Shown: one piece after another, positions 8,837-16,692 of the stretch
How positions within the stretch are numbered: position 1 is the first letter of the stretch
Layout of the letters: every line of letters begins with the position of its first letter
Assembly (NCBI GenBank): GCA_029554865.1
Contig: JAKPUX010000187.1
Coordinates: 1-39,030 of the forward strand
Direction of reading: 5' to 3'
DNA length: 39,030 nucleotides
Source: a bacterium
GTDB taxonomy: Bacteria; Zhuqueibacterota; Zhuqueibacteria; Residuimicrobiales; Residuimicrobiaceae
The notes under the pieces: model-generated
Told to the model about the DNA's origin: nothing
What the model saw: only the letters and a program-made list of their open reading frames with translations
The model's database searches: none
Position numbers and translations under genes: made by a program

Positions 8837-9836
8837 CAAAACCACTTTGTCGGCCCTGCTGCTGATTTTGTGGATAGCCGGATGCCGTGAAATCAAAACC
8901 ACCACCACCGTATATGGAGATGGACGCATCGAGCGCAAAATCGCTATCGAGGGTGATGCGGACAAACTCCATGAGAGCGCTTTTCCCCTCCCCATAGATT
9001 CAACCTGGTTCAGGCAATGCACTCTGCAAGCACAGGACAGCACCCAAACCGTGACGACCTGGTCCCGGCAGTTCTCCGGTATCGCCGAACTGCAGCAGTG
9101 CTACAAGTCCGTCTCACCTCCAGCCTTTTTAATCAAAGTGGATATCGAGCTCGAACAAAAATCTCGCTGGTTTTATACTTACTGGCAATATCGTGAAACC
9201 TATCACGCCTACAATATTCACACGTTAATGCCTGTATCTGATTATCTCAGTGCGGATGAATTGCTGTTTTGGATCAACCAGCCCGACAGCAGCGATGAGG
9301 TTGAGGAAAAAATGGAGCAGTGGCTGATGGACAATCTGTTTGCCGAATTCTATCAAACCCTGCAAGATGAAGTCAAACAGCTGAATGATCCTCGGCTAGA
9401 TGTGCGACAGTTGGATGCCCATAAATCCGAACTATATTATGTTCTGATGGATTCATCTTCCCATGCTGATGAGGCTGATGAGATATTGGCAGTGTGCCAG
9501 AAAATCTATGGTTCGGATGTACTAAGCGCTGCGCGTGTCCCCATTGACAGCAGTTTGAAATCATTGGAAAAGCATGTCGAATTTGAAACAGATTTATCTT
9601 CAAACACTTATGCCAACACAGTTTTCCTGCCGGGTCAATTGTTGGCCAGCAACGGCCATATCGGCGAGCAAGGCCAGGTTACCTGGAATCTCACCTCGCG
9701 CAATTTTCAATTCGAGGATTTTTCCATGTGGGCGCAGAGCCGAAAAGCCAATACTGGTCTGACGATCTTGTCCGCCATCATGGCCGTCTCTCTCACAGCG
9801 GGTTCGATCATCGCGCTTGTTAAATCCAGAAAATGA
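8823..9836 (+). CDS. unrecognised lipoprotein with C-terminal transmembrane segment
   Basis: A 337-residue protein. MKKNSK, a hydrophobic stretch and the lipobox IAGC (Cys about residue 21) indicate export and lipid attachment. The mature region starts with a Thr-rich strand (TTTTVYGDGRIERKIAIEGD), which looks like the start of a repeated beta-sheet domain found in secreted lipoproteins of unknown function. A long middle (about residues 110-220) is rich in aromatic and acidic residues. Residues about 312-334 (TILSAIMAVSLTAGSIIALV) form a clear transmembrane helix followed by KSRK, so the protein may be held in the membrane at both ends. GAGGAA precedes the ATG. Base usage is less GC-biased than in neighbouring genes. 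No known function was recognised. Confidence 0.75.
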   Translation: MKKNSKTTLSALLLILWIAGCREIKTTTTVYGDGRIERKIAIEGDADKLHESAFPLPIDSTWFRQCTLQAQDSTQTVTTWSRQFSGIAELQQCYKSVSPPAFLIKVDIELEQKSRWFYTYWQYRETYHAYNIHTLMPVSDYLSADELLFWINQPDSSDEVEEKMEQWLMDNLFAEFYQTLQDEVKQLNDPRLDVRQLDAHKSELYYVLMDSSSHADEADEILAVCQKIYGSDVLSAARVPIDSSLKSLEKHVEFETDLSSNTYANTVFLPGQLLASNGHIGEQGQVTWNLTSRNFQFEDFSMWAQSRKANTGLTILSAIMAVSLTAGSIIALVKSRK

Positions 9837-10046
9837 CTTCCTGAGCAGCGGCGCCGTTGGCTACATCGCTCCGGAGACCTGGCTGCGCGCCATGATGCGC
9901 ATGATGAGTGTCAGCCAGCTTCGTATTGGTTCATTCCTCCTTGTTAAGGTTTGGCCTGTTTCATCCCATGCAAATCGTGTCTACCTGCCTCCTGGCAGAA
10001 ATGTTTCAGAAAAAAAGTCTCACTATTGGAGCAGGCGCACCAGGGG
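9837..10046. other. convergent intergenic region, no gene seen
   Basis: About 210 bases between the stop codons of the lipoprotein and CotH-family genes. A small hairpin (CTGCC, TCCT, GGCAG) lies near 9988-10001, followed by an A-rich run on the plus strand. It does not have the form of a standard terminator in either direction. Open frames crossing the region are extensions of shadow frames. Confidence 0.35.
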
Positions 10047-12377
10047 CTATTTCACCACCAGCAGCTTGATCGTTTTGCACAGCCCGCCCGATCTCAGGCA
10101 GCAGAAGAGAATCCCGCTCGGCAGCTCCTCCGCATCCACCTGTACCACATGCTTCCCGCTCTCCAGCGGCCCATCGAAGAGGATCTGTACCTGCCGGCCC
10201 AGTGTGTTGAAGAGCTGCAGGGTGACCCGGCCGGCTTGGGGCAGAGTGAAATGTAGCTGCGCAGCCGCATTGAAGGGATTGGGCCAGGCCTGCAGAGTGA
10301 AATCCGTCGCCTGGGCGCGCTGCCGGACATGGCTGGCCGTCCGGTTGGCCGAGCCCGCTGTCGGGGCTGTGGTTTGCCAGGTGCCTAGGCCATCGGGATA
10401 GCGGCCATGGCTGAGATCCCTGGTCTGGGGGCCGAAGGTGAGCGAATCCAGGAGGGTGATGCCATCGCGATCGACCAGGGCGAGGAACTCGCCGCCGGCG
10501 CTGAGCTTGAAATTGGTATGCAGGCTGCCCTCTTCCTGCTCTTCGTCGCACCAGACGACCAGCCAGGCGCCGGGGGGCAGCTCCGGAGTTGTTGACGGAA
10601 AACGCCATTTGGCGAGGCGGTCGCGTTTGTCGGTCAGCCAAAGTCCGGCGAGAGCGGCCGGCTCGCTGCCCGAGTTGTAGATCTCGACCCAGTCATCGTG
10701 GTCGCCCGCTTCATCGGCGACAGCGGTGCTGTTGTCGGCCATGAACTCATTGAGGCGCAGGAGTCCGGTGTAGCCGCCGGCGGTTTTCACCTCGATCGGC
10801 CCGGTCAGGGGATAGGTGCGGATCTGTGCCAGCGAGTCCACGGCTTCGATGCGGAAGCTCCCGGCCGAGCCGGTGGCTTGGGGCGGGAGCACGGCGATCC
10901 AGCGGTCCGCTTCCTCGACTTTTTTCGTCTTCGCTACAGGTCGGTGCTGCATGGGCCATGAGGTGGTTGCCAGGGAGCCATCCGGCGTGAAGAGGAGGGT
11001 AACCCGCTCGAGCCCGGCGGCAGCAAAGCAGGCGGCGGCGACATGGAGCGAGTCGCCGGTTGCGGGATGGCGGGGATCGATATCGATGCGGTAGACCACA
11101 GGCGCTGCGCGGTGCCAGCGCAGCTGGCCGGGCAGGCTGGCGCTGCGGAGGTTGATGAACTGCTTGAGGCCGAATTTGACATGCTGTTTATGATAGTCGC
11201 CCGCCGTGTAGGAGCCCGAAAAATCGGCCATGGTAAAGCCGTAATCGCGGGTGCGGAAGGAATCGGCTTCGGCAGCCGCTGTGATCGAGGTCATGAGCCG
11301 GTCGATGCGGTTCTCCCAGCGCGGCAGCCTGAAAACCGAATTCAGATAAAAGTCCAGGAAATGGGTGTAGAGGTCGCGCCAGGCCGGCACGATCAGCAGC
11401 CGCTCGGCCAGGGGGCGGTCGCCGTTCGCTACCTTGGGAAAGTTGTAGGGATCGGCCGCGCTCCAGTCGGTGTTGAACCAGTCGATGCCGAAGGTGTTGT
11501 CATAATCATAGGGGATCAGGGTGAAGCGGCCTGAGGAGGGCTCGCAGTAGAGGTAATAGTTGTTCATCAGGGCGCGATAGTCATCCCAACTGCCGACCAG
11601 GACGTTCATGGCGAAGTACTGGAGAACGCCCGGCACATCCAGGAGCTTTTCGAGGGAGTCGGGCAGCGCGGCAGCCGGAGTCAGGTTGAGGACACGGATA
11701 AGCCGAGCGAGCGCCCCGAAATCGCCGCGTTCCTCGTTGGTGGTCAGCTCGTAGGCCGGGCGGCCGCCGCTGGCCAGGCTTTTGTAAAAGCGCGGATCGT
11801 TTCCCAGATAGCGCAGATCGGCTGGATAGAGGCATTTCCAGAGGTTGCCGCTGTCGTCGGCGAAACGCTTGCTCAGGAATTCGTCATCGACATGCTCGAC
11901 CGAGATGTAGAGTCCGTAATAGCGGCCGTTGATGTAGAGCCGGAGGTGGCTGGCGCGGGAGGCTGCCCGGCCGATATCCTGATAGAGATCGAAGCAGAGT
12001 TTGCTGCGGATGATGGAAGGGTCGTTGTGCTCACCGTTGAGGTTGAGCTTGTCGAGGCCGTGAAATTCCCGCCCCTGAATGAAGGTGTTGAACGATACCT
12101 TGAAGGATTTCTTGGCCGCTTCCCGCGAGGTGTTGCCGCGCAGCCGGAAGCCGATCGAGTCGAGGCTTTCGTCGATGTAGCGGTTGCGGAAATGAAAGCG
12201 GGCATAGTGCTCGCTGTCGCTCTCGGCATGGGTGAGGATCCAGTCGAGTGCGGCGGGGTCAATGGTGATGTCGATGCGCGCCGGCTCGGCATCGTCGAAC
12301 ACTTTCCAGCTGTCGTCGCTCTGGCCGGTGAGCAGGGCCGGCAGCAGCAATGCAAAAAAGAGCAGTTTTCTGATCAA
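10047..12377 (-). CDS. secreted CotH-kinase-family protein with lamin-tail and C-terminal sorting domains
   Basis: About 776 residues from the TTG at 12377, chosen because GAAGG lies five bases upstream and it begins directly with a signal peptide (LLFFALLLPALLTG). The first half matches the CotH family: FRLRGNTSREAAKKSFKVSF, then NGEHNDPSIIRSKL, LYINGRYYGLYISVEHVDDE and the metal-binding LIPYDYDNTFGID. CotH proteins are atypical secreted kinases, named from a Bacillus spore-coat protein. Around residues 537-680 lies a lamin-tail domain (LRLNEFMADN, DDWVEIYNSG, GLWLTDK). The last 85 residues (WPNPFNAAAQL, FNTLGRQV, SGKHVVQVDAEELPSG, final LLVVK) form a type-A C-terminal sorting or FlgD-Ig-like domain. 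This suggests export, perhaps by a type IX system, and surface display. The target is unknown. Confidence 0.9.
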   Translation of the reverse strand: MIRKLLFFALLLPALLTGQSDDSWKVFDDAEPARIDITIDPAALDWILTHAESDSEHYARFHFRNRYIDESLDSIGFRLRGNTSREAAKKSFKVSFNTFIQGREFHGLDKLNLNGEHNDPSIIRSKLCFDLYQDIGRAASRASHLRLYINGRYYGLYISVEHVDDEFLSKRFADDSGNLWKCLYPADLRYLGNDPRFYKSLASGGRPAYELTTNEERGDFGALARLIRVLNLTPAAALPDSLEKLLDVPGVLQYFAMNVLVGSWDDYRALMNNYYLYCEPSSGRFTLIPYDYDNTFGIDWFNTDWSAADPYNFPKVANGDRPLAERLLIVPAWRDLYTHFLDFYLNSVFRLPRWENRIDRLMTSITAAAEADSFRTRDYGFTMADFSGSYTAGDYHKQHVKFGLKQFINLRSASLPGQLRWHRAAPVVYRIDIDPRHPATGDSLHVAAACFAAAGLERVTLLFTPDGSLATTSWPMQHRPVAKTKKVEEADRWIAVLPPQATGSAGSFRIEAVDSLAQIRTYPLTGPIEVKTAGGYTGLLRLNEFMADNSTAVADEAGDHDDWVEIYNSGSEPAALAGLWLTDKRDRLAKWRFPSTTPELPPGAWLVVWCDEEQEEGSLHTNFKLSAGGEFLALVDRDGITLLDSLTFGPQTRDLSHGRYPDGLGTWQTTAPTAGSANRTASHVRQRAQATDFTLQAWPNPFNAAAQLHFTLPQAGRVTLQLFNTLGRQVQILFDGPLESGKHVVQVDAEELPSGILFCCLRSGGLCKTIKLLVVK

Positions 12378-12627
12378 AGAGGCCTTCTTTCGGATTATCT
12401 GTAGTGCCCAAGCAGGTGAATCGATTTCCTCCCGGGCGCAAGGTAGCCATTTGCAGCGCAAGAATCAAGAGCGAATTCCGGGCGGGACGGCCTGTGGCTG
12501 AAACATTCCTGGTCCTTTGCAGTATACGATATAGACAAGCGCCTCCATGTTCATGGAAAGGAGGCGCTCTCTTCAGGTCAAAGCTGTCTGTTACATCCTG
12601 TTATTGTGGAAAGCGTAAAGGGCAGTC
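12378..12627. other. divergent promoter region between CotH-family and isoprenoid-synthase-like genes
   Basis: A 250-base divergent gap that must hold promoters for both flanking genes. No good sigma-70 pair could be assigned. The main visible structure is the hairpin at 12538-12568. The minus-strand frame continues openly upstream of the CotH start through part of this region, but it encodes no signal-peptide-like or family sequence there. Confidence 0.4.
12538..12568. promoter_or_regulatory. strong hairpin in the leader of the isoprenoid-synthase-like gene
   Basis: AGCGCCTCC (12538-12546) and GGAGGCGCT (12560-12568) form a perfect nine-pair stem around a 13-base loop. A competing small hairpin (TCCAT, GTTC, ATGGA at 12544-12557) overlaps the left arm, so two mutually exclusive folds are possible. 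There is no T-run after it on either strand, so it is not a standard terminator. It lies 60 bases before the ATG at 12628. It may be a leader-RNA element or a protein-binding palindrome; the sequence alone does not decide. Confidence 0.45.
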
Positions 12628-13902
12628 ATGCACAACGCAGCATCAGAACGGGAATCTCCTTTAGCCGGTCTCTTGTCCGGGAGAATGGGCGGGATGCAGC
12701 TCAGGATTGAAGAGCTGACGCAGCAATACATCCGGCTCTGGCATGAAACCCCGGTGACCCTTCCCGATTTGGGCGTCGTCTACAGCTGCGACCAGAAGCG
12801 GGAGCTGGCCCGGGAGGCCGCTCTGCAACTCGATCGCCTTGAAATAAGCCGGCAGCAAGGCGCCCGGGACCGGGAGAAAGTACAGAATGCCTTAGAGGAG
12901 TCCCGCGCGGAGCTGGAAGGGCTCTGCGACAGGGCCGGACTTTATTTCGACCGCGCTTTCACCGACGGTTTTGGCCAGGCCACCCGGGAATTCCTCAGCC
13001 GTATCAAGGCGTTTGACCCTGAACTCCCGCCGGAGAATATCTGGCAGGCCATGCGTAACCTCTGGATCATCAACTCCCTGCAGGTGATGATGGGCAAGCC
13101 GATGGCCTGCCCGGCGCCGTCCTTTGCCTACAGTATGCTCTATCCCTACTCCGACAATGTCATCGATGATCCGGATCTCTGCCTGACGGAGAAATGGGCC
13201 ACCAACGACCGCTTCCGGCGCTGGCTGGAGGGGGAGGAGGTCCTTCCCCTCACCGCCACCGAGGAGAAAATCCGTGCCCTGGTGCAGATTATAGAGGCCG
13301 GCTTCTCGCGCCAGGCCTGTCCCGGGCTTTTTCAAAGCCTGCTGGGGATTTTCAACGCCCAGATCAAAAGCATCTTGCAGCAGAAGCAGCATCGCTCCGG
13401 CCGGGAGGCGGACCTTCTCGGTATCAGCGTCGAAAAAGGGGGGAGCTCGGTGCTGGCGGACGGCTATCTCATACAGGGCGCACTGGATGCGGCGTGGGAG
13501 GACTTTACTTTCGGTTACGGCGTCTTTCTCCAGTTCGCCGACGACCTGCAGGATCTCGATGAGGATCTGAAAAACGGCCACCAGACCCTCTTCACCCGGG
13601 CCGCCGAAAACGGTCCCCTTGACGGTCTGGCCAACCGGCTCTTTCATTTCATGACCAGGGTGATCGACCTCCACCTGACCGCTCCTGCCCAGCAGCGCTG
13701 CCGAGCGCTTATCCATAAGAACTGCTTCTTCATGGTGCAGGAAGCGATCTGCAAAACCGCGGCGCACTACTCGCCCGCCTATATCCGCACAATCGAACGC
13801 CATTTCCCCCTCTCCCTGCCGTACTACCGCCAGGTCAAGCTGCGGCTGAAAAAGATGCTGCTCGAGACAGAGCGGAGCGCCGGAGCGTTGGTAATGGCCT
13901 GA
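12628..13902 (+). CDS. class I isoprenoid-synthase-like enzyme (prenyltransferase/terpene-synthase fold)
   Basis: A 424-residue, mostly helical protein with two aspartate-rich segments spaced as in class I isoprenoid synthases. These are DNVIDDPD at residues 176-183 and FADDLQDLDED at 303-313. The second contains a canonical DDxxD inside a context (GVFLQFADDLQDLDEDLKNG) like the second Asp motif of polyprenyl synthases. These motifs bind magnesium ions that hold the diphosphate of an allylic substrate. The first motif is not a classical DDxxD, and the 150-residue N-terminal region is longer than in prenyl-diphosphate synthases. It could be a divergent prenyltransferase or terpene cyclase. AAAGGG five bases before the ATG supports this start; ATGs at 12685 and 12694 are alternatives. 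It lies 103 bases upstream of the HTH-EIIA gene on the same strand. Confidence 0.72.
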   Translation: MHNAASERESPLAGLLSGRMGGMQLRIEELTQQYIRLWHETPVTLPDLGVVYSCDQKRELAREAALQLDRLEISRQQGARDREKVQNALEESRAELEGLCDRAGLYFDRAFTDGFGQATREFLSRIKAFDPELPPENIWQAMRNLWIINSLQVMMGKPMACPAPSFAYSMLYPYSDNVIDDPDLCLTEKWATNDRFRRWLEGEEVLPLTATEEKIRALVQIIEAGFSRQACPGLFQSLLGIFNAQIKSILQQKQHRSGREADLLGISVEKGGSSVLADGYLIQGALDAAWEDFTFGYGVFLQFADDLQDLDEDLKNGHQTLFTRAAENGPLDGLANRLFHFMTRVIDLHLTAPAQQRCRALIHKNCFFMVQEAICKTAAHYSPAYIRTIERHFPLSLPYYRQVKLRLKKMLLETERSAGALVMA

Positions 13903-13965
13903 CGGGCCGCCGCCCTCCTTTTTTGTTTGCCATTTTCCCTGACATTTACTATATTTTGCCCTAAT

Positions 13966-13991
13966 TTGACAAAGTCACGACATCATTGACA
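13966..13991 (+). promoter_or_regulatory. tandem TTGACA boxes upstream of the HTH-EIIA/Ehr operon
   Basis: TTGACA occurs at 13966-13971 and again at 13986-13991, a direct repeat with a 20-base period. Either could be a -35 box, but no good -10 follows at 17 bases: the first would pair with ACAGAT, and the second would place -10 inside the gene. Two copies spaced two helical turns apart also suit a regulator site. The ribosome binding site AGGGTGAAG follows before the ATG at 14006. The flanking DNA from about 13920 is AT-rich. Confidence 0.35.
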
Positions 13992-14005
13992 GATCAGGGT
14001 GAAGA

Positions 14006-14686
14006 ATGCAGCTGCAAATCCGGGATATCTGCCAACTCCTCAATGTTTCCGAGCGCACGGTCTACCGCTGGATCAAGAGCGGGGCCATTCCCCATTACAA
14101 GCTCAACGAGCAGTACCGCTTTAACCGCGTCGAGATTCTCGAGTGGGCGACGGCACAAAAGATGACGGTCTCGCCGGAGATCTTTGCCGAGCCCGAGAGC
14201 GGCGACCTGCCGGCACTTTCCGCCGCCATCGAGGCGGGGGGGATCCATTACCGCGTCAGCGGCAGGGACAAGGAGAGCGTGCTGCGCTCGATCGTGCGGC
14301 AGATGCGCCTGCCGGAGGGAGTGGATGTCGATTTCCTCCTTCAGGTGCTGCTGGCGCGCGAATCCCTGGGCTCGACGGCGATCGGCGACGGCATCGCCAT
14401 TCCCCATCCCCGCAGTCCCATTGTCCTGCACGTCTCACGGCCGATCATCTCGCTCTCCTTTCTCGAGACCCCGATCGATTTCGAGGCCCCCGATGGCAAG
14501 CCGGTCGGCATCATCTTCACCATCGTCAGTCCGACCATCCGCGCCCACCTGCATCTGCTCTCGCGCCTCTCCTACGCCCTCAAGGATGACTCCTGGCGGC
14601 GGATCCTGGCCGCGCCGGGTGTGCGCGAGGAAATCCTCGACCTCCTGAAGCGGATCGAACCGGGCTTTGGCAGGGCGGCCGAATGA
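14006..14686 (+). CDS. HTH (MerR/excisionase-type) - PTS EIIA fusion regulator
   Basis: A 226-residue two-domain protein. Residues 4-45 (IRDICQLLNVSERTVYRWIK then PHYKLNEQYRFNRVEILEW) form an excisionase-type winged helix-turn-helix. Residues about 66-220 match the PTS EIIA type-2 (fructose/nitrogen, PtsN-like) domain. They include LLARESLGSTAIGDGIAIPH, where His134 is the expected phosphorylation site, and DGKPVGIIFTIVSP near the end of the domain. Such EIIA domains receive phosphate from HPr/NPr and act as regulators. Here the attached DNA-binding domain suggests a phosphorylation-sensing transcription factor. Its stop overlaps the start of the next gene (ATGA at 14683-14686), so it is translationally coupled to the Ehr complex genes and probably regulates them. 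That regulatory role is inferred. Confidence 0.85.
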   Translation: MQLQIRDICQLLNVSERTVYRWIKSGAIPHYKLNEQYRFNRVEILEWATAQKMTVSPEIFAEPESGDLPALSAAIEAGGIHYRVSGRDKESVLRSIVRQMRLPEGVDVDFLLQVLLARESLGSTAIGDGIAIPHPRSPIVLHVSRPIISLSFLETPIDFEAPDGKPVGIIFTIVSPTIRAHLHLLSRLSYALKDDSWRRILAAPGVREEILDLLKRIEPGFGRAAE

Positions 14687-16692
14687 ATCCCCTGCTGAGC
14701 TGTTTTTTCATCGCCCTGCTGATTCTGCTCTGCGGCGGCGCGGCCGCCTGGCTGCTGCACCGCCGGGAGGTCCTGGCGCGCCGACTCGCGGCCGCCGGTG
14801 TGATCGCCGCCGGGGTATTGGGCCTGGTCCCGGCCGTGGGCGTGCTCGCCTCAGGGGAGAGCCTGTTCTTTGAGCAGGCGGCCTCGATCCCGGCGCTCTC
14901 CTTCTCCCTGATGATCGACCCTCTGGCGGCCTTTTTCCTGCTCATCATCTTTCTCATCTCCGCCCTGGCCGCCCTTTACGGCGCCGGTTATCTTCAGGGC
15001 GAGGGCAGCGCTGCCGCGCGAGGTCGCTCTTTTTTCTTTTTCAACCTCCTCGTCCTCGGCATGGCCCTGGTCGCGGCCGCGGCCAACGGCATGCTCTTCA
15101 TCATCGCCTGGGAGATCATGTCGATGGCGGCCTTTTTCCTCGTCACCTTTGAGGATGAACGGCCGCAGACTAGAAGCGCCGGCCTGATCTACCTGATCGC
15201 GGCCCACATCGGCGTCGTCCTGCTCTTTTTCATGTTCTGGCTGCTGGCCGGGGCGAGCGCGGGTTCGCTCGATTTCAACCAATTCGCCGGGGCAGCACTG
15301 GCCGGACCGAAGCTCAGGAGCCTGATCTTTCTGCTCGGCCTGGCCGGATTCGGCGCCAAGGCCGGATTCCTCCCCCTCCACGTCTGGCTGCCCGAGGCCC
15401 ATCCGGCCGCCCCGAGCCATGTTTCGGCCCTGATGTCCGGGGTGATGATCAAGATGGGCCTCTACGGCATCCTGCGCACCCTCACCTGGCTGGGAACGCC
15501 CCCGCTGTGGTGGGGCGCCTTGCTGGTGGTCATCGGACTGGTCAGCGGCCTGCTCGGGGTGCTCTACGCTCTCGCCCAGCACGACCTCAAGCGGCTGCTC
15601 GCCTATCACAGTGTCGAGAATATCGGCATCATGGCCATCGGCCTGGGCCTGGGGCTGCTCGGCTTCCATCTGGGGGAGCAGACCCTCGCGGTTTTCGGAT
15701 TCGCCGGCTGCCTGCTGCACATCCTCAACCACTCCATCTTCAAGAGCCTGCTTTTCATGGGGGCCGGAGCGGTGAAGCAGCAGTGCCACACCCTGGAAAT
15801 CGACCGCCTCGGCGGGCTGCAGAAGCGCATGCCGCTCACAGCCGCCGCCTTTATCATCGGCGCCGCTGCCATCTCCGGGCTCCCTCTCCTCAACGGCTTT
15901 GTCAGCGAATTCATGATCTATTTCGGGGCCTTTGACGCTGTCACCTCCATGGCCAAGGGGGCAACCGCCTTGCCCCTGCTCAGCCTGCTCGGACTGGCGG
16001 CGATCGGCGCCCTGGCCGTGGCCTGTTTCACCAAGGCCTCGGGCGTGGTCTTTCTCGGCGAGGCGCGTACGCCGGCCGGAGAGGGCGCCCGGGAGGTCTC
16101 CGCTGTCATGCTGCTGCCGATGCTCCTGCTCGCCGGCCTCTGTATAGCGGCGGGTGTTGCACCCCTGCTGCTTCTGCCCCTGCTCCAGCCGGTGATCGCT
16201 GCGACGGCCCAACTGCCGGCTGCAGTCATCGCCGATGAGCTGGCCAGGATGGTCAGGCCCTTCATCGCGGTGACGGGGATCGCTGCCGGCAGTGCGCTGC
16301 TCTTCGCCCTGCTCGCACTGCTGCGACGCCGGATCCTCGCCAGAAGGGGCATCAGCCGCGCCGTCACCTGGGACTGCGGCTACAGCCGTCCCACCGCGCG
16401 CATGCAGTACACCGCCTCCTCGTTTGTCCAGCCCTTGACCGACCAGAACCGCTGGATCCTGGGCAGCAGGGTGGAGGAAGAGCCGCCGCAGGATTATTTC
16501 CCGGACAAAGGCTCCCTGCATTCGCACACCCCGGACCTCTTTCTCGAAAAGCTGTGGCAGCCGCTGCTGGCGGCGATCGCCTGGCTTTTCCACCAGCTGC
16601 AGTGGATGCAGCGCGGCCGTATTTCGCTCTATATCCTCTACATTGCCGTGGTCCTGCTCGCCCTGCTCTTCTGGTTCGGAGGTCTGCGATGA
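14683..16692 (+). CDS. HyfB-like antiporter-type membrane subunit of Ehr complex
   Basis: A 669-residue polytopic membrane protein of the NuoL/M/N-MrpD family, closest in form to HyfB/HycC of group 4 hydrogenases. Conserved proton-channel elements are visible. The TM5 Glu lies in IIAWEIMSMAAFFLV (about residue 148). The TM7 Lys lies in GFGAKAGFLPLHVWLPEAHP (about residue 226) with SHVSALMSGVMIKMGLYG after it. The later segment is LKRLLAYHSVENIGIM. About 15-16 hydrophobic helices are expected, with a soluble loop near residues 555-620 and a terminal helix. It should translocate protons or sodium ions, driven by redox change in the peripheral arm. Start and stop overlap the neighbouring genes by four bases on both sides, indicating coupled translation. 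Confidence 0.93.
   Translation: MNPLLSCFFIALLILLCGGAAAWLLHRREVLARRLAAAGVIAAGVLGLVPAVGVLASGESLFFEQAASIPALSFSLMIDPLAAFFLLIIFLISALAALYGAGYLQGEGSAAARGRSFFFFNLLVLGMALVAAAANGMLFIIAWEIMSMAAFFLVTFEDERPQTRSAGLIYLIAAHIGVVLLFFMFWLLAGASAGSLDFNQFAGAALAGPKLRSLIFLLGLAGFGAKAGFLPLHVWLPEAHPAAPSHVSALMSGVMIKMGLYGILRTLTWLGTPPLWWGALLVVIGLVSGLLGVLYALAQHDLKRLLAYHSVENIGIMAIGLGLGLLGFHLGEQTLAVFGFAGCLLHILNHSIFKSLLFMGAGAVKQQCHTLEIDRLGGLQKRMPLTAAAFIIGAAAISGLPLLNGFVSEFMIYFGAFDAVTSMAKGATALPLLSLLGLAAIGALAVACFTKASGVVFLGEARTPAGEGAREVSAVMLLPMLLLAGLCIAAGVAPLLLLPLLQPVIAATAQLPAAVIADELARMVRPFIAVTGIAAGSALLFALLALLRRRILARRGISRAVTWDCGYSRPTARMQYTASSFVQPLTDQNRWILGSRVEEEPPQDYFPDKGSLHSHTPDLFLEKLWQPLLAAIAWLFHQLQWMQRGRISLYILYIAVVLLALLFWFGGLR

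Noticed and set aside
13903-13935. Rho-independent terminator after the isoprenoid-synthase-like gene
   Set aside because: Only a four-pair GGCC stem precedes the T-run at some distance; too weak to call.
14851-16593. 580-codon open frame on the minus strand, opposite the HyfB-like gene
   Set aside because: It is exactly antisense to a clear membrane subunit gene; the product is rich in Gln, Glu, Gly and Arg, as expected from reading a GC-rich hydrophobic gene backwards.
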